Source: Panonychus citri (lineage: Eukaryota; Arthropoda; Arachnida; Trombidiformes; Tetranychidae). From it: a DNA stretch of 64,000 nucleotides. How positions within the stretch are numbered: the stretch's first letter is position 1; every line of letters begins with the position of its first letter. The stretch lies in assembly GCF_014898815.1 (NCBI RefSeq), contig NW_026515546.1:1226501-1290500 (forward strand), in the 5' to 3' direction. The notes under the pieces are model-generated. The model saw only the letters and a program-made list of their open reading frames with translations. It searched no databases and was not told where the DNA came from. Shown here piece after piece: positions 33,970 through 47,392 of the stretch. The position numbers and the translations under genes are program-made.

Positions 33970-34194
33970 AGATAGAGGGATGTTCAATTGAATTCGAATT
34001 TTTTTTCTTCATCTTTTCATCTCTTTAATTGGTTACTTTCGATCTCGAATCAATTTTCTCACTAGATGGCAATATAATCGCACGAAAAAGGATAAAAACG
34101 ATTTGATTGTTAGCCTAATTGTTCACTTTCGATTTGATTCTTGTTAACTATTATCCACCTTCGAACATTTCAACCTTACAATTAAACTTTCAAA
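33437..34194. other. Non-coding gap with a (GA)28 microsatellite
   Basis: Holds the lipase-2 3' end, the (GA)28 tract at 33911-33966, and the upstream region of the PLAT-like gene, including AGATGGCAATA at 34064-34074, about 130 bases before its ATG. No exon or RNA gene is seen. Confidence 0.55.
33911..33966. repeat. (GA)28 microsatellite
   Basis: Fifty-six bases of uninterrupted GA dinucleotide. Such pure tracts are often polymorphic. The (CT)25 tract at 47118 is the same repeat on the other strand. Confidence 0.97.
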
Positions 34195-35336
34195 ATGAAT
34201 AATTTAAATTGTTTCATCGCCTTTGTGATCATCATCTCGACATTATATGAAACCTGTAATGCCAATAGTAAGTAATCAAACACTAATTATGACAATTTAT
34301 CACCAGTAACCTAATTAATTTGATTTGATTTTCGTACTAGTTTATGGTTACAATGTCACCGTTTTCACCACATCGGATAAGGATAAAAAGTTTGATAGTG
34401 TCACAGGTAAATTCAAGATTGACCTGAAGGGCAAAGACTCCGCTGGCAAAAACTTCAGCCATTACATTGTCCTTAATCCCGAGTAAGTTAATCTACTTTT
34501 ACTTTTAATCAACCAATCAATCAAAAGGAAACTCAATTCAATTGAAATTGTCACAATTCAAAATGGTCAACAAGATGATCCTCAGATTTGAGAGATAATT
34601 TCAATCTCATACAATCTCGAGTTCATTGAGGTTCAAACAATAATAAGAAGTGAATCTTGTGCGTATTTATATATTTATTTATTTTCAAAAGTGATTAGTA
34701 GATTAATCAATTAATTAGCTCTTCAGTTGAGCTGTTTAATTGTGTATTTTAATCTTGAGAAATCAATGAGAAAACCAGGAAATTGAATGTTGTTTTTTTC
34801 TCAATTACAATTAGATAAGATGTTGATTGGAAAGTTTCATTTTTCTTTTCGTCTCTTCAGTTAATCAATTACAATTTGTTACAATCTGATCGAAAAGGTG
34901 ATTAATTGATTGGTTCTCTTTTCTTTTTCAGTGGAGATGAGATTAAATTCAATCGTAGCTACTCTTATCCTGCTGGTGCTTCATATCCATTGGAAAATAT
35001 CACCGATGTTAACCTTAGATGGACATTGAAATCGCCCTTCAACCCAATCTACTTGGTCAACAAGCCCAAGGTTTATTTTGATCGAATCACAATTCAGGGT
35101 AATCAAGCTGAACGTGGAATGTAAGTATCGAAAGAGTAACGAACATACAACGAAAGAATCAATAACTAATTCGAAACTTTTTTTTTCTCCTTCTTCGAAT
35201 TTACAGTTCAACTCAATCAGTACGAATTTACTGTGGAAGTAAACGAAAAGCGGTCGGAATTAAACACGATGAGGCCGAAGTATTTGTGACCTGTCTTCCT
35301 CTTCCTCTTTATCCGATTCCTGGTCTAACAGTTTAA
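34195..35336 (+). CDS. Small secreted PLAT-like protein 1
   Basis: Exons 34195..34267, 34341..34482, 34932..35120 and 35207..35336 give 177 residues. A signal peptide (FIAFVIIISTLYETCNA) is followed by one beta-sandwich-like domain: YNVTVFTTSDKDKKFDSVTG, GKFKIDLKG, FSHYIVLNPDG, SYSYPAGASYPLENITDVNL and KVYFDRITIQG. The order resembles the PLAT/LH2 domain of lipases, in which an N-terminal YxVxV strand, a GxIxxxLxG strand and a late lysine-rich strand occur at this spacing, but no lipase catalytic domain is attached. Two cysteines in the last exon (YCG, VTC) may pair. The paralogue at 37626 has the same intron phases (1, 2, 2) and the same 142-nt second exon. The PLAT assignment is by pattern only. 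Confidence 0.7.
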
Positions 35337-35543
35337 TCAACCAGTTAATCCGATCAATACAATTAATCCCAATTTCAATTCTGTATTCATACTTTAACTA
35401 TCAGAACTGAACAAAACTTCATAACCACCAATGAACAAACTATGAAATTAATGTAATTGATTTACAATTGAGTTTCTCTTTAATAAATAAACAATTTAGG
35501 ATCACAATTAGTCGATTTGTTTGTACAAATTAAATTACCGTGA

Positions 35544-36575
35544 TTAAAGTTTTTTCGGTGCATCATTACCAAATTTCTTAATCACTGAATTAACATAATC
35601 AATTGATTCGTTAATTTGTTTCTCTTTGAATCCTTTTTCTTTAAGAAAATCAGAAATATTATCACATTTGATCCAATCATCATAGGAACAATTAAAAGTT
35701 AATCCACCAAGGTAGGGTGGTAAATTAGTCGGTTCACTTGCAAGTGAATTAACAAATGATTGATCAGCTTCAATGATTAACTCACGAATAGATGATGGAA
35801 GCAATTTCTTAATTATTGAATAGATGAAACTGAATTTCCAATCCATGTTACAGAACGTAACTGATTCAACCCATGGTGGATAAATGAACACAAGGATATT
35901 GAGCATCTCTTTGATTATGGTCAAGTCGATCCTCGCATCGGCACAATCAATGATGAACCTTGGCTTTCGAGAGGTCATATTTATGGCCTTGGTCACTTTC
36001 TCGATATTCCAAGAAACGTATTTATAAACGTAAGGAAGCAAATAGCTTGGGGGTGAAGGGAAACACAGTCGAAGCAATAAAGTTGGTGTACCATTGATAT
36101 CGGCGGGTAGAAAGCAAACAAAGTTAATCGAATGCATTTCTTTGGCAAAACTTTCGGCTTGTAAAAAGTTGATCCCATTTTCGGCCTTCCAGGTCAAAAA
36201 TTTCCTCGCCGATTGTAGGGCTCGTTTATAGTTGAAATTTGTCGCCAAAAAGGATTCGAGTAAAACTGATTGACTCGATTGATTTTCCAATAACTTTTGA
36301 TCAATCGAATCCCAATCTTCATACTCTGGACAATTAATCAAATCTTCACGTAAACTTTTAATATCATCTTCCAATGATCTAAATTAAGAAAACACAAACA
36401 TGATGATAATGATTGGTTATCATAAACACTGGCCCTTAGGCGATAAATTAAAGATTAACTCGATCACCCAGTCAACCAAATTGATGATCAATAATCAATA
36501 ATCAATAATAATTATCACTCACCTTGAATTTATGGCCGATCCGTTGGTTGTTAATCTTTCACAAGTTTTGACCAT
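35544..36575 (-). CDS. CRAL-TRIO (Sec14-like) lipid-binding protein
   Basis: Cytosolic hydrophobic-ligand-binding protein of the Sec14/CRAL-TRIO family. On the minus strand exon 1 is 36575..36523 (17 codons plus 2 nt, ATG at 36575) and exon 2 is 36378..35544; total 295 residues. Seen: an N-terminal helical CRAL-TRIO-N part (LLESFLATNFNYKRALQSAR, KFLTWKAENGI); the ligand-binding domain with RKPRFIIDCADARIDL; the cap/gate region FIYPPWVESVTFCNMDWKF; and LPPYLGG in the place of the family's LPxEYGG. All parts of the fold are present and the length is normal. No GOLD or other extra domain follows. It lies between two PLAT-like genes on the opposite strand, convergent with the first of them. Confidence 0.85.
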
Positions 36576-37625
36576 TTTCAGTTAATGCTAGTAGTTGATT
36601 GTCACAATTAAAAGATTGGAACAGCAATTAATCAACTGATGATCTGTTGAATAGTGAATCTGATAAACTGATTCCAGGTTCATTTATATCGTTCAGACTT
36701 TCATGGGAGTAAAGATTGAAACAAGTTCCAATACCATGAAAAAAAAACGGGAAAGGGTTAACAATTTATTAGCCATAATAATTATTTAACCAGAGAGTAA
36801 TTAACTTGATTAATTTTATTGTACTTTAATTTCCGGGTTAACTGTTGAACGATTATAATCTCATCATGTTAATCAATTCAATTGTTCAGTTGGTTAAATT
36901 TGTCATTTGTTTTCATGGGGATTTCAGTCAATTCCTCAGTTAATTGTAGTGATTGGAAATACTTAAATCATTAGATTTAATCACTTTGTTTACTCACATT
37001 GGGAATCAGTTGAAAGGATTAATCATCATCATTAATTTTAATTGTATTTTACCCTGAGGCAACTTTTTTTCAACCTTCTAACTAAATTAAATTGGATCCT
37101 TCCTTAATTTAATGGTCATTGTCCTTTAATTCAGTAATTAAATCATCAAATTGAATCACTAGTTACTATTGGGGAATAACTGTAAATACAATTTAGTATA
37201 TTACCAAGTTGATTAATACTCAATAAAGCAATCATCTGAAACGATTAAGTCAACTAATTAACGATTTACTTGATTGATTTTCATATACACACACTACCAA
37301 ACAATTAAGAAACAATTGTAATCACAATCAAACATTGTAAGGACTTGATTGTAATTCATATTGTCCAATTGTTTGAATATTGGGAATCACAGTCAATGGG
37401 AACAATTAACTTGATATTATCTGTTATAAGTTGGCCTTAAGGTTGAATTTTGATTGATTTGATTGGTAATCAAAGTAACAATTAAAAATTATGGGAGTGA
37501 TTATGATTAACCTAAGGTTATTTTGTTAATTACTGATTAACACAATCTTGTTTTAATTTGATATTTGCCTGGTAATGTGATCAACGAGTTAATTGTTAAT
37601 TTGCTTTCATTAAACAACTAACAAC
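36576..37625. other. Non-coding gap, divergent intergenic region
   Basis: Lies between the minus-strand CRAL-TRIO gene and the second PLAT-like gene, so it holds both promoters. Very AT-rich with many CAATTAA words; no TATA box can be picked with confidence. No exon or RNA gene is seen. Confidence 0.5.
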
Positions 37626-38463
37626 ATGATGAGCAATTTAATACTAATCAGTGTTTATATTTTTATCCAAATGATAATTGTAACAATTAACTGTTCAGTT
37701 ATTAACAATCAACTCGATGAAGAGTTGTATGTACTTTATGGTGAAGGAACCACGGGTAAGTCTATTGACCATTGGTCATTTTATACTATCAACAATTAAC
37801 TAATTGTCCATCATTCAATCAACAGTTTATCTTTACAATTTAACTGTGTTTACATCATCAAATTTAAGTGAACAATTTGAACCAATTAACGGAAAGTTTC
37901 CCATTTATATTGGATTAAATCTCGATAATCAATTTAATCCAAATAATCTTGTTCAATTGGATCATGAGTAAGTAGTAATTAATAAATTGTTATTCCTTCA
38001 TTGTTGTTAATTGTTTCCAAATTTAATTCTCAGGAGCAATTTAATCAAATTCAATGAAACCTATCACTTCATATTCAGTTCAAAATATTCATTGGAAAAT
38101 ATAACAAATATTAACATTAAACTGACCACTGATGAGACAATTAAATTTAATTGTTTCTATCTTGACAAGATTGTCATCCAGCTAATCACAGAAAAGTAAG
38201 TCTTTAATCACAATTAACTATCAACCTTTACCTTAATCAAATTAACTGTTTTCCCAATGTAATAATTATTATATATAAACAGGATTCCGATTCCGACAAA
38301 AATTTTCTGTGAGAACAACAATCAACCAATTAAAGTTGATTCGGAAGCAATTAAGTCAATTGGTAAATGTGACATTGGCCCATTGGAACAATTAACTTGG
38401 CTTAATTTAGACAATCCAAGTAAAATTAACGTTAATTATGTTCCAATGGTGAATCTTAATTAA
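37626..38463 (+). CDS. Small secreted PLAT-like protein 2
   Basis: Exons 37626..37755, 37826..37967, 38034..38195 and 38283..38463 give 204 residues. An N-terminal hydrophobic segment (ILISVYIFIQMIIVTINCS) is a signal peptide. The domain reads VYLYNLTVFTSSNLSEQFEP, GKFPIYIGL, FIFSSKYSLENITNINIKL and FYLDKIVIQL, parallel to the gene at 34195 (YNVTVFTTSDK, YSYPAGASYPLENITDVNL). Shared intron phases (1, 2, 2) and an identical 142-nt second exon show common descent although the sequences have diverged. Asn content is high and several glycosylation sequons are present. Function is unknown; extracellular lipid or protein binding would fit the fold. Confidence 0.65.
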
Positions 38464-39289
38464 CGAAACGAAACGAAAAAGTTTTTTCATTGTAACGAAA
38501 CGAGAAAAAAATGAAAATAAATAATGTTAATAGACTTTAATTAAGTTAATTGTAAGAAAAGTTATTGTTATTTATGAATGAATATTATTATTTATAGTTA
38601 ATTGATTGATTAATTAAGTTATTTATACGATTTTACATTTACCGTTTTTCTTGATAATGAAAAAGGGCCAAGAGATTATGAAAATTTACAAAGGAGGAAG
38701 AAAAAGATTTTCGGACTTTAAATGACCACAAATCGATTGACTAAAATTAGTGATTTTTGTCACCAAAAGATTATGACATAATATTAGCACAATGAAAAGA
38801 GAGTGAGAGAGATGTTAAATTAACATTGGAAGTTGTTAAGTTATTAAATTGTCGCAATGTTCATTTGGTTAAAAGAGGTATTTGTGAGGAAGACTCAAAT
38901 TTATGACAATATTGAGTTAATTAGTAAAATTGCAATCGCAATTAATTAAGATTTTAAGGATTCGGATTAGAGACTTTGATGAGGATTAAGATTAAGAGAG
39001 GATTAAAAAGGGAGAGGATTGATTAATGGTGCGAATCAACAAGTGACAGGAGTAGTAAAGTTGAGGAATCACATTTAAACTAAACAAATGATGAACTTAA
39101 AAAAAGGAAAAAAAGTGAATCAAAGAAAAACTATTCTAAAGGTTGACAAGAGTGTCCACTCTCAGTTGAAAAGGGTCAAGGGCATTTAAAATGCAAAATT
39201 CTTTGGCTTTGGCAACGGTTGACCAGGAAAAGTGAATCTTTAGATGAGAAAAGAAAAGAGAGAGAGAGTAATGATGACCATCGTCCATC
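38464..39289. other. Non-coding gap between PLAT-like 2 and the LRP 3' end
   Basis: Convergent intergenic region: 3' UTRs of the plus-strand PLAT-like gene and of the minus-strand LRP gene. No supported exon. A (GA)-type stretch lies just inside the LRP gene near 39499-39520. Confidence 0.5.
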
Positions 39290-42200
39290 TTATGAGTCGG
39301 ATTTGAATGATTTACTACTGTTTGGTAGATCGTTTCTTGAAGTAACTTCGCTGACATCGCCGTTCATTTCATCTTTAGGAAATTCTGTCATATCGTTTTT
39401 CTCAACGAGAAGATTACGTTTTTCTTCATCAATCGTCTGTTGAAATTCATACATGGGATTACTGAAGTTTGTACTCTGTAAGGATGAGAGAGAAAGAAAG
39501 AGAGAGAGAGAGAGAGAAGCAGAAAAAAACATTAGATGGAAATAATTGATTTTTGATTGAATTTTAGTTGGGGAAAAAATCATGACTCTATCATGAGATA
39601 TGATGTCAGTACCTTGTCTTCAGATTTAAGTGAAAATGCTTGAGTTGGATGTTCTGAAGCAGTGAAACAATCATCTTCACCATCATCTCCAAACATGGGA
39701 TTACTTATTTCAAGGTTAGCCGCAGATTCATCAATCCTTTGGTGCATGAAAGCCCGACTCCTACAGTAGAGAAAAACAAGAAAAACATGATGAGAAACAG
39801 ACAAATTATATTAGTGTGAACAGAGAAACTTTAGTAAATAAGCTTCCTTACCTGGCTCTGATTCTCAATGCAAACATGATTAAGAAAACAAGAGTGACCA
39901 CAATAATGCAAGTAGTTATCACGGTCATTGCAACTTTCCAGTCTGGTGTTTGTCGATTGACTCGAGGAATCGTTTCAGTGCCAGTGTTTTGCGCTATTTT
40001 TAGTTTATCGCATCTTTTTCCTTCAAAACCAGGTGAACAGCTGATCGATAGTAAACAATAACAATTAGTCAATTTTTCATTTATGTTTTCATTCAGTTTA
40101 ACTGCGATGAAATAAACTTACGTGCAATATGGTTGCTTTTGAGAATCGGGTTTACAATAACCTCCATTGAGACAGTAACTTTTACACTTTTCTAAAACTT
40201 GACATCGAGGTCCACTCCATCCGACTGGACATCTAATTTTTACATGAGAACAAAAAAAATAAACAAAGTGATTAGTTGATTGTGTTTTTTTAGTATTTTT
40301 TGACTTTTTTACCTGCAGATCGGAGGGAAATGACCTCCTGGTAATGTACAATTGCCACCGTTCAAACAAAAATGGTTACAAATTTCACTTCCAGTGGTTA
40401 CTTTTTCACATTTGCTACCTGTCCATCCAGCAGGGCATTCACAGTAAGTTTTATTAGCCTTGACCATACAATAGCCATTATTTAAACAGGTATAATTGTC
40501 ACAAAGTGGGTCCACTACAGTTTCACATAATTTACCAGTAAAACCAGGGGAGCATAGACATTTTCCCTGTTCCCCTGAGGCTAAACAAGTAGCACCATGT
40601 TTACAATTACAAGCATTGTATTCACATCGTGATCCATTATAACCATTTGGACAGATACACTTGGCTTGAAGCTCAACTAATAGACACGAACCTCCGTTTA
40701 AGCAAATTGATTTACACCCTTCATCTGTACATTCAGCGCATCGATCAATCAAATTTTGACCTATTAATGAATATAAAAGCAAATAGTGATTGAGAAAATT
40801 AAACTTTGAGAATACGAGAAAAGCAAAATCAAATTCAAATGAATAAAATTATCAATATTTACCACACTCTTCATCAGATCCATCTGAACATTGGGATACT
40901 CCATCGCAAATCTGATTAACGGGTATACATGAACCATTCTTACAGGTAAACAAATTTAAACCACAGGAACTTGATTTACATTGTTCTGGTTCATCTGAAC
41001 CATCACCACAATCATCATGCTTATCACAGACCCAATTTTTGCTAATACATTTCATTGTCTGTTTACATTTAAATTGACTATCTGAACAATTACTTAAACA
41101 TGATCGTCCATTTGGACCAAGAATATAATCATCTGGACAAACACAAACACCAATCGCTTGTTGATATGGTCCAGGTTGAAGTAGACAAAGTCCAGAACAA
41201 TTAAGTAAATTACATGGATTGGCAAATCTTGGTGTGGGTTGACGGAGAGGATGATAAACATGAATGTCCATTGGTCGCTCAGATAAACTTAATACTTTGC
41301 TACTATTTGTACATTGATACTTGTGACACATGGCGATAACGTGTTTCTCCCAATCAGTCCAATAAATATAATCTTCAAACATTGTGATAGCAAAAACTTT
41401 ACTAATATGACGAGAGTTTCCCTTATGAACGATAATCTGACGTCGAGTACCATCAAGATTAGCCACGGAAATATAATCTTCCTTAGCATCGGCCCAAAAT
41501 ATTTCCCGAGTGATATAATCAATGGTCAGTGCGTTTGGCCATCCAAGCGATTCATCAATCAATCGAATTGGTTTACTTCCGTCCATACCCGCTTTACCGA
41601 TATAAGGATTCTCACCCCAATCAGTCCAATACATGTAACCCTCGCTTGGGTCAAGGGCGATAGCTCGAGGTGTTTGAAGTTCTTTACGCAAAAGAATCCG
41701 TCTAAAGCTTCCGTCCATCTTTGAAACCTCTATGGTAACCCGACCTTTATCACTCCAGTAAATGTTTTTGGTAAACCAATCGACGGCCAAACCATCCGGA
41801 CTTTGGATTAGATTGGTGTGTATTTGAACAATGGAAGATGGTTTAATTAATGTATCATTACGATCGGTGGCACAAGCTTTTTTAATACTACTTCCTAATT
41901 GATGAACTTCCGTCCAATAAATACAATTATCTTGCCAATCAAAGTCAAGGCCAATTGCATTAGTTAAATTGTCTACCCGTAGATTTGAACTGTGTCCTTT
42001 CAAATCAGAATAGGCAATTGAATATCTGTCAGAAAATATAAGATGTGGTACAATTTCAGAATTGGCTTTACATGTAGTACCATTGTCGGGTGAAAGATAA
42101 CCAGATACACAGGAACAGGAAAATGAACCATAATTGTTTCGACAAATTTGTGAACATGGCCGACGGGTTTTACATTCATCGATATCTTTACAAACTTTAC

Positions 42201-45159
42201 CACCATCGATTGGTTCAAATCCTTCATGGCAACTACACTTATAACCAATGGTCATATCTTCACAAATCTGTGAACAATCAGATTGTCTCCATAGACATTC
42301 ATTGACATTACATTTATTCTCATCTGAATAATCACCACAATTATTTTTCCCATCACATAAAACACTGGGTAAAACACAATTTCCATTGGCACATTGGAAA
42401 TATTCACTTTGACAGTTTTGTGTTGTCTTATTTTTGTATAAACAAAGATCAGCATCCTCATCACTTCCGTCATTACAATCGGGAATCCCGTTACATATCC
42501 ACAATTTGGGTATACACTTTTTGTTTTTACAGGTAAATTGATCACCAAGACATTGGTGAGATTGACAATTATCGGGTTCATCTGATTTATCGCCACAATC
42601 ATCATCACCATCACAAAAGTATTTCTTTAAAATACAAACTGAATTAACACATTTCCATTCAGTTTCTTTGCACGTTGAATTGTAATTACAACCACCGGGA
42701 GGATTTTCATCACTTCCATCAGCACAATCTGATTCTCCGTCACAAACCCAACGCTAAAAAACAACAAGAGGAAGAGAAGAAGAAGAAAAAAATGTAAAAA
42801 CAAATCAATATAATTAACTAAAAATATGGAGAATAAAAAAATGTTACTACAAATTAAAGGTCAATTGATTATTTACCATAGGTAAACATTGATGTGATGA
42901 ACAATTAAAGTGATCGGCTGGACAAGGTCTCTCTCGACAAACTTCAATCTTCTCATCACTTCCGTCTTGACAATCATTGTGTCCATCGCACTTCCAGTCG
43001 GCGGGAATACAATCCTGATTAGCACATTGGAATTGATCAATGTGACACTTGTAGGTACAATCTTGCTCATCCGATGTGACAGTTGTATTTTCATTGACAC
43101 AATCATTATCCCGATCACATTTCCATGTATTTGGAATACATAATCCGGTTTTACATTGAAACCAATTAGCATCACATGTAACATTGGTTGAATTAACTTT
43201 CGGCTGGCATCCTGCTTCATCTGACCAATCAAGACAATCATTTTGATGATCACAAAGCCAATCAGGGTGAATACAAATTGGTGTACGATTACAATTAATA
43301 AATTTAGTCTCATCTCCATAGGAAATTTTTTGCTTAAAAGCTTCACAATCGGGAACTGGACAGTCAAATTCATCTTCCATTCCTGGACAATCAGCATCAC
43401 GATCACAACGACGACTAATCGGAATACAAGGTCCATTTGGACATCTAAAATCATCACCAGGACAGGTACAGTTAGTTTCATCACTATGATCACGACAATC
43501 AACTATACCATCGCATATTTTATGATTAAGAATACAAGTACCAGTGTCACATTTAAAGTAATCAAATGGACATTCACGATTAGCACATAGTTTGGCATCT
43601 TCATCATTACCATTGATACAATGGTTTCTTGAATCGCAGGTCAGTTCAATGGGAATACAAGTTCCGTCATCACATTCAAATTGCGTTGAATTACATCGCC
43701 ATTTAGCGGCAATCTCTTCATTAATACACAAATTTCCATCAAGCATAACACGACCGCTGAAACAACTACACTCAACGGTAGCGTTAACGGTCATTGTACA
43801 TATATCGGAGCAACGGCCATTGAGTATTGAGCACGGGTGTTTACGACAATCGTCAACATCTTCAGCGACAATGGTTATACCTTTGGGACTGTTTATTTTA
43901 CTGACAATTAGTTTAGGTTCAGAATTGGCCTGTTTATCGGCTCGATAAACACCTTGAGCAACCCAATCAGTCCAGAAAACGTGATAACCATAAACGGCAA
44001 GGGAAAATGGATGTTTAGGTGTTTTCGAGACAACAACGAAACGATTGTTACCATCCAGGTCACATCTTTCCACTTTATCTAATCGGGCATCGCTCCAGTA
44101 AAGCATTTGCACTTGTTGGTCAATTGTGACAGCATTGGGCATCTTTATGTCCGTTGTTATGATTGAGGTTTTATTGTAACCCGATTGAAAAGCGCATTGA
44201 ATTGAGGGATTATTGTGATTCCAATTTGCCCAATAGACCATATATCGACATCCATGGACTGCAATTCCTCGCAATTTATCATCTGGTCCAAGGCTAATTA
44301 CTTTCTCTGGAAACTTTCCTTTATCCAGGTTAAGTCGATAGATTGATGAATCATTGTTACTTGTCCACCAAAGTTCATTAGTGACACGGTCAAGCGCTAA
44401 ACCTTCAACGTTACTCTGATTTGCAGCGATTATTTTGAAATCGGTACCATTAAAGAAAACACTGTTTATCGTTGAACTTTTGATATCTGAATAAATTACT
44501 CGACTTTTCTCATAATCAAATGTTAACGCGATCACATTTTTCAAAAAATTTGAATCGGTTATCGGTGGATAAGGTGGAGCAGCGGATAAACTATCATCAA
44601 GAGGATAGAATTCAAGTTGTAAGGGTCGAGCAAAGATGACAAATTTTTTCTGAGGTTGACAGGTTTGATTATCGGCTGATAGAACACCATATTTACAGCC
44701 ACACTGGTAAGTACCATTGACGTGAGAGACACAAATCTGTGAGCAATTGGCATTATTACTCTCACATGGATTTAATGAAATTGTCGATGGTTCAGAGATG
44801 ATAATTCCATTATCAGAGTTACTACCATTCACCACAAATGATTTCTGAGAAACTGGTACATCAATGTCACCATTAACTGGACCAATAGTCGGTGTTGTTG
44901 TTGTTGTTGTATAAACGAGTGTTGTTGTTGTTGTTGTTGTCTCATTTGTATCAATTGAGGTAACCGTTGAGACATTATTGTTTGTTTTATTGTAAAAAAC
45001 TTTAAAATGGTCATAGTGTGAGGGTGTTGGTAAACCTTTTGCTTGTGCCTCTGCGACAACCCTTGAATAATCTGCTATAAATTCTGACAATGGGCTTTTT
45101 ACTTGAGTGAAACATATCGGTGATACACTTATCACTAACAATATGGTCAATAGATGCAT
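39290..45159 (-). CDS. LDL-receptor-related protein (LRP1-like, short form)
   Basis: Endocytic type-I membrane receptor. Seven coding exons on the minus strand: 45159..42877, 42753..40863, 40760..40313, 40232..40122, 40040..39852, 39760..39613 and 39475..39290; 1751 residues. Order: signal peptide; Thr-rich stalk (about 75-95); EGF; YWTD beta-propeller 1 (about 180-430, with IYWTxx variants such as MLYWSD and VFWTDW); EGF; ten LDLa modules (CxxDE-type, for example CDGHNDCQDGSDE), the seventh split by the first intron; two EGFs; propeller 2 (NIYWSDK, MYWTDWGENP); EGF; two LDLa; five EGF modules; membrane span TCIIVVTLVFLIMFAL; cytosolic tail with NPMF and NPMY. NPxY is the clathrin-adaptor sorting signal. 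The layout matches the C-terminal half of LRP1 with its own signal peptide, so it is far shorter than full LRP1 (about 4,500 residues). Confidence 0.9.
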
Positions 45160-47114
45160 TGGTCCACCCGAAGAAACCAGAAAAAAAAACAGAGATGAGA
45201 TGTTTGTTGTTTGTTGTTTGTTGTTTCGATGGAAGAAAATTATTATTGGTATTTTAATGATTGGCAGTGATTAATTGATTGTTGATAATCAATTGGACAA
45301 CTAATTGTTACCGGAAAAATGACCATTTAATCAATTGAAAACAAAGAGAAAGGTATTGTGATAAAACATAAACAATGGACACACAAACATAGGTTTTAAC
45401 CGCGAGTCATAAACAAGAAAAATGGTTTTGTGATTTTCTTTCACTTCTGTTGATTGTTACACAATTTAAAGATAAACTATCATGATTAATATGATTTCTA
45501 ACATCTAGTAATCAATTGTTGATAATCAATTTAGTTAATTAAAATCAATAAGAATGATGATTAATAGAAAAAAAAATTGCAACTTAAGAGAAACTGACTG
45601 ATGAAAATGATGAGAGTGAAATCTCAACAGAATTGGAGAGTTGCTCAGATCATTTTCTTTCTTTTCTCTTTCTTTCCTTTCTTTCCTTTTTCTCTCTTTC
45701 TTTTTTTCTCTTTCTTTTCTTTCTTTTGGTCTTGAGAAAGAAGAGAAAGAGAAAATGATTTTGATAATAAAGAGAAGATGGGAAAAAAAAGTTGTAACAA
45801 TTAACTAATCGCTCGTTGATTGTGTTTACTTTTTTCATGATATATTGAAAATTGAACAAATAGACAGACAGACAATTTGTTTAATTTAGTTCTAATTGTT
45901 AAGTTTATTGATTTTAATTAAATTTAATTTCTAGTTTAGGTTAATAACTTGAACACAATTTACTTTTTGATTAACTTTAACAACCAATTATTATGGTTGA
46001 TTGATTGATTGATTGATTATCAACTAAAGGGTTGGTCATAGAGATCAACTAATTAGATGGTTAAATTGATCAAGATTAGTTTTGTTGTTATTTTGATTTT
46101 AATTAGCTAATTAATTTGATTAATTTGGTAATTTGAAATGAAATATTCATTTGGATTTAATCAGTTTGTTGTGATCTTTGTTGATTGTTGATTGTCTAAC
46201 TGAATTAAACTTGATCATTTTGTAGACGAAATAAATTAAGTTAATTAACTGTCAAGTAGTAAATAATCATGAAAGGTAATTAATTAAATTGTACCAATAA
46301 ATTTGATTAAACAAAATCAACAATCTTAAAAGAGTTGAAAAGTTATTTAACAAATTGTCACAATTGCGAAAACAAAAGTTTATTATTCTTGATATTTGAT
46401 TAACTAATTGTTAATTGATTTATCTTAATTATCCCTAAACAGATCGCTAATTGTTCATCCTGTTTAACTGATTAGGTTAACAGAATACAATTCAAACATG
46501 ATCACCATATTTGATCATCTAAATTTTCATGAGTTTAACTCAGTTAACTAAATGATTACAATTACCAATCAACCAATCAATTGATTCACACTAATTGCGT
46601 CAATTTCCTGAATGAAACTATGGAAAAATTATCCTCTTAAAATTAAATTGAGTTAATTTGTTTCTTTTTCAATTAACAGGAAAAAAACTTTGTAATTTGA
46701 TATAAATAATTAACATTAATCACTGGGAATTAAGCAGAGAAAAAGTTAACAATTCTAATTGCTCATAATCCGGATGAAGTTAATTAAACTGTTTCCTTTT
46801 ATTGGCAAAAATTAAACATAAAGATGATGATTATTATCATTACCACGAAATGAGATTATTTAATTACGATATTTATAATAAATTACAGCTTGTTAACAAT
46901 CAAAAGCATAATCATTAACCATAATGATTATAAACAATTACGATATAAGTAATAAATTGAGCTATGGTTCCAACTGATTGTTGACAATTAGGTTGCCATG
47001 AACATGGAGAGAGCTGAAAAATTAACTCATTAATAGTAATCAATTTGTTCAATAAGAAACAATTTCGACTCGAAATGATTTATTAATCAATTACAATCGA
47101 AACCAATGATTTAG

Positions 47115-47168
<54 letters not shown>

Positions 47169-47392
47169 AGTCGTAAATAAGTTCCATGGTCTTTTTAAAC
47201 TTTTTGAAAAGGTTTCAATTTTATTTGTTGATTGAATTTCGAACCTTTTAATTAATTGAAATTAAGAAAAATTAGTCGTTAGTGTGATGTAAATTACAAC
47301 CAGTTATTAAATTGTTTTCTCTTTTATATCTTATCGGTAACAAGGAATAGAGAGATGTGATTAAACGAGAATTTCGATAATCTTGTCGTTTT
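45160..47392. other. Long AT-rich non-coding gap upstream of LRP
   Basis: About 2.2 kb. It contains the LRP upstream region, a pyrimidine tract at 45650-45725, a TTGA tandem near 45997-46018 and the (CT)25 tract at 47118-47167. No exon or RNA gene is supported. Confidence 0.5.
47118..47167. repeat. (CT)25 microsatellite
   Basis: Fifty bases of uninterrupted CT dinucleotide, about 225 bases downstream of the stop of the minus-strand repeat-protein gene. Confidence 0.97.

Noticed and set aside
33754..33987. Minus-strand frame with a Leu-Ser repeat
   Set aside because: It is the translation of the (GA)28 microsatellite.
42873..43590. Long alternative frames on both strands over the LDLa cluster
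   Set aside because: Shadows of the LRP coding sequence; the cysteine spacing and splice sites support only the minus-strand LRP frame.
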